The notes under the pieces are model-generated. The model did not search any database and was not told where the DNA came from. It saw nothing but the letters and a program-made list of their open reading frames with translations. From Stenogyne calaminthoides (Eukaryota > Streptophyta > Magnoliopsida > Lamiales > Lamiaceae): DNA of 64,000 bases. Shown here in pieces: positions 56,700 through 64,000 of this stretch. Each line of letters opens with the position of its first letter. Position 1 is the stretch's first letter. Location of the stretch: NCBI GenBank assembly GCA_037126765.1, contig JBBCBC010000033.1, positions 13,406,085-13,470,084 of the forward strand, written 5' to 3'. Both the position numbers and the translations under genes were made by a program.

Positions 56700-59600
56700 T
56701 GTTAATAAGAATAGCTGATCCTGAGTAGTCTTCTGATTCTTCACTCTTTAGGCTTGTATCCTTACGGCATCTCTCTTTGATCTTGAGGTACGCGTTGAAA
56801 ATCGATAAAGTTTCCATTTGACATCATCATCTGGCGATGATCGATTATATGCGTTTTGCTCTCGGGATGTCAAAATAAAATCTTTGAAATGCCATCATTA
56901 AAAAAGAGTTATCTGCCTTCTTCGAGTAATCCATCGATCATACTCTTGGCGAGATATTTTTACATTGATAAGCTTGGCCTCATTTTCCGGATACTTTAAA
57001 AATCCGGGTATTTATTTTCTAACCCGGTTGAGGAATTCTTCATCGGGAGATTCTTCTTGTGGAACAAGATTAAGAACAAAGGCATCCGAAGCCATTCCTC
57101 TCGATCTTATTCCATTCCTCAAATTTCTTAGCATCTTTGGCAGTTTTTGGGATGATCTCATCAAATCTTCTTTGGCAAACTTAGGTTCGATACGGATTTT
57201 CCGGCCCTTCCTTTCTTCGCTCTCGATCCGAATTTCTTCTTGATTTTACGCCTCCATTTTTTTTTTTACGCCCTTCTTTCTTCTTGGCTTTTTCGGGCTT
57301 CTTCACCTACCGCTCTTTGGACATCTTTTAAAGAAATCCGAGTTTGTGATGTCCTCAAGACTGTTATGTCAATTGGTTTCTCATTTCGTCCTTCCCCTTT
57401 TTGGTTTGATAAAAAAGTAGTGAGGTGGGAGGTCGAGAACCAAAGATTGATCGCGATCATCTGTTGAGATCTCGCAGCAGATATGCCTTGAGTTTGAAGC
57501 AGTTAGATTTTGAATCATCGATATCATTTCGATCTTGGCAGATTCCATGGCGATGAGAGAGTGTTTTAATCGGTTTGTCAAGTTTCTCTTTCATCAATTC
57601 TAGCTTGTCGGTGAGCATCGAAAAAAAAACTTGTTGTTGATCCACCGAGCCGGATTTGGCATCAACGGTCTTTATCGATTCGGTATGTGATGGACCTGAT
57701 TTGAGAGAACCGATCTTTGATTGCCCTAACGGGAAATAGCCAATTCCCTTTGATCTGTTATTTCTTTGATGGCAATCGCCTTTGATCGCCTATCATCCCT
57801 CAACTTCTTCTTTTTCGGAGATCTTTGAGACAAGATTTGATCTCTTGAAGTTGATCGATGAGTGACGTGTGATGTTGGAATGTTGGGTGTCACTTGATCC
57901 CGATTCGATTGTTTGTGCCTCCAAAGTGCTTGGTTATGAAGCTCGGCAAGGCTCCACTATCATCGGCGGCTCTCTGCATCCTTTATGATGACATATGCTT
58001 CAGAGCTTTGTCGGCGATCTCGATTCATCTGTCCGCAACCCTAGCTTCCTCGTGGATCGAGCTTTGACGGATTTAGCGATTATCGGCTCGGTGGTGATCC
58101 CACTTTAGCAGATTTCCTCATGTCGAAATCGAAGTCCGCAAAACTCATCCGCACCGCCCATCCTGTTCAATAATTATTATAAAGTCCGAGAAGCTTTTTA
58201 ATCGAAGATCTCTCCAGGTGAGGATCTCCATAACTTCCTCTCTTATGGCAGGATGGGCGACCAGTTCTGGATACAACTCATCAATTTCTCTTTCGATTCG
58301 CATTCTGATCAATTTCCCAGTTATGATCTTTGTTGATCTGGACTCGTGAATTGTCCGCCATCGGTCGGTTTGATGAGATGTGGAAGGTTCTGGTTGTGCT
58401 TGAGTAGGCGGAAGTTGGTGACGGTTCGACTGCGCAGATGTTCATTTGTGGAAGGAGGTGCTTCCGGTTCCACATCGTAAGCTTTACGGTTCGCGAACCG
58501 ATGCGATTTTGAGTTCATGGGCAGGTGGAAGAATAGGAGAGACATGCTCAGCAGCCATTAGTCTGAGTGGTGAATCATCTCGAGCTTGAGGTGAAGGAGA
58601 TCGATCGGCTTGTGCTTCTTCCTCAGAGTGATCTGGCGAACTCTCAGCTTGAGAGGCTGCTGTCCGATTTTTTCACTGATGTTTGTGTTGCAACAGGTCG
58701 ATTCGACGCTCTTTCTTCATCGACTCATCTTCAAGCATCGAGTCATGGAGGCTTGCTTCGCCTTCTTTGACCTCTTCTCTGGGCCTTCACCGGTTTTCTT
58801 TTCTTCTTCCCGGGGGCATCTGGTGTGAGGCACGAAGTGGCTTCCTTGCCTTTCCTTTCTTTGACTTTGGGGGTTGGCGCATATCATCGTCTGGTGGCCC
58901 AAAGATGGTAGAAGTGGGCTGTGAGAAAGGCCTTATAGGACTTCGGTCAATCTGTTCCCATTCGGCATTAAGCGGTTTATCTTCGAGAATAAGCGCAACC
59001 TTGTAAAGAGATTGCTGATCTTTTTCTTCAGATATACCGCTTTCAGTTCATTTACTCCAAATTTCTCATGTTCTTGGAGCGAGAATGGCCTTCAGGAACC
59101 CGTGCCAATTGATGTTCTTGGCTTCATCAATTATTGCGACCATCTTTGTACATTTTGACGGATGTAAGAGCATCGGGCTGAATCAATACCCATAATTGTT
59201 TTTGACAATATGTCAAACAACAATCGGTATTTCCTCTTGAGCATTGGCGACAAAACGACGATGTATGATGTTTGTCGACCTCTCAAAGAGCTCTTTTTTC
59301 GATCGGCTCATCTTCGTTCTCCCTGTAATGAGCAAAGAGATCCATCCTTTTGGTAGGTGAGCAGACGGGTTATATCATTATTATTCGGTCGATTTCTTCT
59401 CCGTTGATTATTTCAAGAGCGGTTCATTTCGGGAACGTCCAGTATCCACTCTTAAATTCTTAGGAATTCTAGTGCTTCATCTTTGCATCCTTTGGATTGC
59501 GTTGAAGCGGTATAAAATTTCTCAAGGGCACGCTTTTTTGCGCGAATTTGCTCGACCTCCATGGATTAGGATCACGAGTGATATTGAACTGCAGGAACTT

Positions 59601-59760
59601 ATCATCCACAATCTTTGTTGCCGATTCGCATAATTGCACATTATCTTTCCCATTCCGTGGGTGGCCATCTACAAAGGGATGGACCCGATTAAAGTTGTGC
59701 ATATATATATAAGAACATCACATATGCGGAAACCAAGAAACAATAAAGCATAACACAGGA
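56700..59760 (-). pseudogene. Env-like region of Sirevirus-like element B, heavily broken
   Basis: It occupies the position of the extra ORF between RNase H and the 3' LTR. Short minus-strand frames are visible: 59702-59469 (VHPFVDGHPRNGKDNVQLCE), about 58560-58280 and 57645-57266 (TDKLELMKEKLDKPIKTL, coiled-coil-like), with Lys/Glu-rich text near 57330-57220. No continuous frame survives; much of the damage coincides with CG-rich strings at former CAG/CTG sites, so some may be consensus error. Similarity to 9963-13493 is by position and composition, with weak wording. Confidence 0.5.
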
Positions 59761-60740
59761 TAAAAGCATTTAAGATCAATGGATTTAAAAAATACATCAA
59801 ATAAACATAAATTACCAGATTCTATTTTTCGGAAGGATGATTTTGAAACTTAGGAAAAACACTTTGAATGAGAGAAGTAATCTGGAGTTTTAGAGAATAA
59901 ATCGCAAGTTTGTTAAATGGAAAACTCGTATGGTTTTTGATGAACTTTATAAAGACGAGGAGGGAAAAAAGAAGACAAGATTTGGAAGATCAACCGTTTG
60001 AAAAGATTAAACGTTCAGATTAAGCGGTTTTGATCGTAGTAGGGGGAAAAGCACGCATCTGAAAACCTTTTGGATTTAAAAGCACATTTAGTAGCGGTTA
60101 ATACATGTTCCCCATGTCCGCATTAAATGATTTGCAGGGAATACGTCACAAGGATAATGGGTAAAAAGTAAAGGCAAATAATATCGATAAGATCCGATAA
60201 ATAAGCAAAGAACAAGAGAAAAGAAAGGCGTGATCTCGGTTGGTGATATTGTAATCATCAATACCACTTGTCCATGTTGATTTCACTTGTTGATCTTAGT
60301 ATTACGCCTAAGCCTTAAAATTTCCCAAACCGATCCTTTTAATCGATCTTCTTCACTTGCATCGATTTGTTGAAGTTTCAAGCTCAACCGATCTTCCTTG
60401 AATACGTCGATTTCCTTCGATCCTCCTTGATCGGTTGAAGTTCCCCCTTCAACCGATATTTCGCTTTTCCCATAGATCGATGTATCCGATTTGTTGGAGT
60501 TTCAAGCTCGGTGATCTTCCTCATCCGATCAACCGTATGTATGTAATCGATTTTTAGTTGACCTAACTCGATTCTTCTCGGATCAAGCCAATTCTTGGGA
60601 TAAGTGTTACGCCAAAACTTAGTCTAGAATAGTAGCTTCTATTCCTAAGTTGGCGCTGATTTGACATGCGTAATTATCGCCCTCAATCTTTTTCGATATG
60701 TCAATCCGCCAGTAAATATATCCAATTATCGGTCGCGTGA
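59761..60740. other. Spacer of element B, no gene seen
   Basis: This lies upstream of the env-like region on the element strand. 60290-60600 is a run of near-repeats around CAACCGATCTTCCTT, CTTGATCGGTTGAAG and TTCAAGCTC. Confidence 0.5.
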
Positions 60741-61560
60741 TTTCTACATCGTCCTTTTTGTGCGTGTTTTCTAAAAGGTTTTGAGAACTCGAATTTGCAT
60801 TTGCACCCTTGCTTGGTCTCTATAAATTGGACCAATTGTTTTACACAACATAACCTAATCACCATACTTATCTTCTTTGTAGAATCATGTATCTGGTGAA
60901 CCCTTATTTCCGGTGAAACTTCCTAAACACCTTTACCCCTTTTTCAATGATTTGACTTCTCAAATCATCCTTGTGTGTCCCTTATCACTGTCTTCATCGT
61001 CATCAAAGATTTCACATACAATCGTTGCCAAGCTTCTCTACCACCGAGGCGGCGGTTCTGCTATCGCAATCGAGAAGACACTTCTCCTAAACCGTATGCA
61101 CCTTGTGTGTCTATCGAGATGACGTAACCCGCGATCAACAGACTCGGATGCGAAAATGAACATGAGTTTGATGTACGGTGCGCATCGGACAACAACGGTG
61201 ATGCCGCGATATCAACTCACCATTTAACAAATTTGGAGAGCCCATCGACTCTTTCTTAGGGCTCGCGGCTTAAAAAATCTATCAAGGTCATTTGCCGCTC
61301 CTTTGGTTTTACCCACCCACTGGGGCTTTAGGATTTCTTTAAAGCCCTCTCACCCTTGTTAAGTGGGGGAAAATGAGAGCATCGATTTAAAATCTCTCTC
61401 TCCCGCACTTCTTGGGTAGGGATGAGGGTTTAGGGTTATAGGTTTAGGGTTTTCGATTATGACTTATGTACTGACCTCCGGGTCCTTTGTATTTGTAACT
61501 TGTAATGTAATCTGACCTTCGGGTCTTTATCAATGAAAAGTTCTATTATTTCATTGTTGT
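60741..61560 (+). other. Gene-like antisense segment within Sirevirus-like element B
   Basis: On the strand opposite to the element there is GTCTATAAATTGG (60819-60831), a TATA-like box, then TTTGTAGAATCATGTATC (60881-60898), then an open frame to 61122 (KLPKHLYPFFNDLTSQIILV ... KISHTIVAKLLYHRGG), and 3' material with TTTATCAATGAAAAG (61527-61541) resembling a poly(A) region, plus three TTTAGGG-type words (61428-61453). I recognise no protein family. The corresponding spacer in element A (13494-14078) is much shorter and lacks this. It may be a captured gene fragment or chance. Confidence 0.3.
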
Positions 61561-61838
61561 GTAAAATTCATGTATCCTTATGCGATTTTAAGCTTTAATC
61601 TTTGAATCTTGCTTGTTGAATATCAGCTAAATCGACTTACAAAGATGTAAAATAACCCAACTGATTTAATCAGATATTCCATTTTAAATTGTGCGTTTCC
61701 TTTAATCTGATAAACCTTAAATCTGATCAGTTCCTTTAATCTGATAACTCGTAAATCTGATCGATTTCTCTCATCAGTTCCTTGACTGATCTTCTGATCA
61801 GTTGAGATACCAAACTCAACTGATTCCTTTCAGCCTGG
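61561..61838. other. CTGATC-rich spacer after pol of element B
   Basis: Repeated AATCTGATCAG and CAACTGAT words (61660-61830) remain intact here, in contrast to the CGAT-rich text at 60290-60600. Confidence 0.55.
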
Positions 61839-64000
61839 TTAGTCTCTTAACCAGCTGGTTCTGGAGAACAATCCATCAAACATTTTAGGTGCTTTTTCTC
61901 CAAGATCCAGAAGCCCTAGCTCATTGCATAATTCTCTGAATCTGATCTCAGCTAGTGGCTTGGTTAGAATATCAGCTTTCTGTATATCAGTATGAATCTT
62001 TTCCATTATGATATTCTTCTTTTCAACATGATCTCTTATAAAATGGTGCCTGACATCCACATGCTTGCATCTTGTATGTAGAACAGGATTCTGAGTGATT
62101 GCAATAGCACTATTACTGTCACAGAAAATAGGTACATTCTTAGTTTCAATGTTATAATCCCACCGCCGACTAAGCCGAGCAGTTGGGAACAAAAAACTTC
62201 CGCAGCCCATATATTCTGCTTCAGTAGTAGATGTCGCAACTGATGTCTGCTTCTTTGAAAACCACGAGATCAGTTTACTTCCTAAGAACTGACAAGTTCC
62301 TGAGGTGGATTTTCTGTCAATCTTGCAACCTCCATAATCGTAATCGGAATACCCACTAAGTTTAGATTAGCATCGATGGGTAAAATAAACCAAGGTTTAT
62401 CGTCCCTTCAGATACTTAAGAATCCGCTTAGTCGCTTCTAGGTGACTTATCATTGGATTTGCCTCGAAATCGCACATACACCTCACCGCGAAGGTTATAT
62501 CCGGTTCATGGGCAATCGGGTATAGTAGAGATCCAATGAGAGCCCTATATTCCTTCTGATTTGTTTTTTCGACCATCCTAATCTGGATCCATCTTGAATC
62601 CGGTCATCATAGGAATTTTGGCTTCCTTACAATTTTGAACTCCAAACTTAGCCAATAAATTCCTAGTGTACTTTTGTTTGCAGATGAATATCCCTTCAGA
62701 TTTTTTTTTTTACTTGAAGACCCGTAAAGTAATTCATCTCGACCCATCATGGTCATCTCAATTTCCCTTGCATCGATTTCTTTGAATCTTTCACATAGAC
62801 TTTTGTTGGGAGATCCGAAGATGATGTCGCCCACGTAAATCTGAAACCATCGAATATCTTTTCCATCTTCTATTCGAATAAGGTTACGTCTAATCATTTC
62901 CTTTAGTGAACCCACTTTCGATCAAGAACCGAGAGAGTGTATCATACCAAGCTCGAGGAGCCTGTTTGTGCCATAGAGAGCTTTTTCTTAGACAGTACAC
63001 TGGTTTGCCCTTTTCAAAGCCCGGAGCTTGTTCGACATAAACTTCCTCTCGCTAGTACCCCATTTAAGAAAGCACTCTTTACGTCCATCCGATACACAAA
63101 TGAACCCTCGTGGGAAGATATGCTTAAACAAATGAATGCTTTTAAGCGGCGGCCGGGTGCAAAGGTCTCATCATAATCAATTCCTTCGATTGTGAATACC
63201 CCTTAGCAACAAGTCTTGCCTTATTTACGGTGATGACGTTTTCTCATTTCTCTTGTTCTTGAATACCCACTTCGTGCCAATTACGTCTTGATGATTTGGT
63301 CTGTCTACCAGTTCCCAAACTTGATTTCTGTCGAACTATTCCAGCTCTTCCTGCATGGCTAGAATCCAGCTTGCGTCTTGTAGAGCTTCCTCTAATGTTG
63401 TTGGTTCCTTCATAGGCAGATAATAAAGAATACATGGCACTTTCACCCTGTCGATGTCTAGTTTTAACTTTATCGGATGGGTCTCGGAATTATCGATCGG
63501 TTGGATGACCGGTTATCCAGTCCTTCATTCGATTTGCGTCGGTTTGGAGAACATCGTCCGTTTCTGATAAAATTTCATTACTAGCGATTGGGAGTGGTGC
63601 AGAATTATGATCCACTTGATAAGAACAAGTCTCAGCTGATGTTGGACTCATCATGTGCTGATGTCTGTTCGTGGGAACTTCAGATGTTCCCCCTGAACCG
63701 GATGGTTCGGTTGATCTTGATCTCATTCACCAGAACTTCTTCATTAAACAGCTTTTTTTAGTACCTTAGGATCTGAATGATCTGGTGAATCAGCTAGATC
63801 TGGAATGTATATTGTTAGAGTTTCTGATTCTTTTTCCTTGATCATTTGCTGATCCATTTTCTGAACATCAGGTTCTTGTTGATCAGGTACATCTTGTTTC
63901 GAATGATTTCTCTTGTTCGTAAGATGCTTCATCAAAGACTACATGGGGTGTTTCTTCCACAAGTAGGGTTTGCATTGTAAACCGGAAAAGCCTTGCTAGA
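61839..64000 (-). pseudogene. Sirevirus-like element B pol: RT and RNase H, partial and frameshifted
   Basis: Leftwards from the window edge: an acidic integrase-RT linker (IYIPDLADSPDHSDPKVLKK, about 63820), then RT text FDRNQVWELVDRPNHQDV (about 63330-63280) and KARLVAKG..IDYDET (about 63220-63170); IRIEDGKDIRWFQIYVGDII (about 62880-62820), where the YVDD box reads YVGD and the preceding residues are altered; GSLLYPIAHEPDITFAV (about 62535). RNase H at 62280-61839 has the motifs FCDSNSAIAITQNPVLH, RHHFIRDHVEKKNI and ADILTKPLAEIRFRELCNEL, stopping at 61839. Frames shift repeatedly, often beside CG-rich strings at expected CAG/CTG codons. Confidence 0.85.

Larger units (their letters stand above)
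54969..64000 (-). mobile_element. Sirevirus-like Copia retrotransposon B, 5' part outside window
   Basis: The 3' LTR starts exactly at the break in the gypsy RNase H. Its ends match the solo LTR at 14523-16369. The minus-strand order from the window's right edge is integrase-RT linker, RT, RNase H, a long spacer, env-like ORF region, polypurine tract, 3' LTR. The left flank AGATT (54964-54968) should recur at the unseen right end. Confidence 0.88.

Noticed and set aside
61428..61453. Interstitial telomere (TTTAGGG-type repeats)
   Set aside because: Only about three irregular units are present; similar CCTAAACCC words at 35985-36010 also look like telo-box or chance AT-rich sequence.

Overview
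This is a stretch of plant nuclear genome, almost certainly from a eudicot. It is AT-rich, has spliced genes with GT-AG introns, and is dominated by nested LTR retrotransposons primed by initiator tRNA-Met (TGGTATCAGAGC sites), with CACTA, Mutator-like, Stowaway and hAT DNA transposons. No bacterial, organellar, CRISPR, rRNA or tRNA feature was found. I see one apparently intact host gene, a six-exon RNA-binding protein of the RBP45/RBP47 type at 36892-40095.

Layout. (1) 1-20730: the right part of a CACTA element. It has subterminal repeats at both sides, a TIR ending at 20730 and a minus-strand spliced Transposase_24-Ulp1 peptidase gene (3922-7282) with an in-frame stop. Two retrotransposons sit inside it. 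One is a non-autonomous element with 1.6-kb LTRs and only 134 bp between them (171-3586, TSD ATGTT). The other is a decayed Sirevirus-like Copia element (7624-19941, TSD ATATA), itself split by a solo LTR of a second Sirevirus-like family (14523-16369). (2) 20731-25927: a gypsy-type LTR fragment, then a Mutator-like element (22372-24876) with a perfect 9-bp TSD and no recognisable transposase. (3) 25928-35291: a complete but mutated Copia element on the minus strand, inserted in an older LTR-like sequence. (4) 35292-41690: the RBP47-like gene, a Stowaway MITE and a hAT-type MITE with perfect 8-bp TSD. (5) 42105-50545: a 53-bp minisatellite abutting a Copia element whose RNase H is interrupted by another Copia element (44593-49363, TSD GTTAT). 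(6) 50590-54968: a Ty3/gypsy element in which a coding tail precedes the LTR, followed by gag, protease, RT and RNase H, cut by (7) 54969-end: a Sirevirus-like element on the minus strand that runs out of the window and contains a gene-like antisense stretch.

Target-site duplications give a relative order: CACTA insertion preceded the two retroelements in it, the Sirevirus preceded its solo LTR, Copia D preceded Copia E, and the gypsy element preceded the last Sirevirus. All TE coding regions examined carry stops, frameshifts or deletions, so nothing here looks autonomous. Several TE copies show a recurring replacement of CAG/CTG by CG-containing strings. This looks more like a methylation-linked consensus error than biology, and it should temper any reading of frameshifts in those parts.
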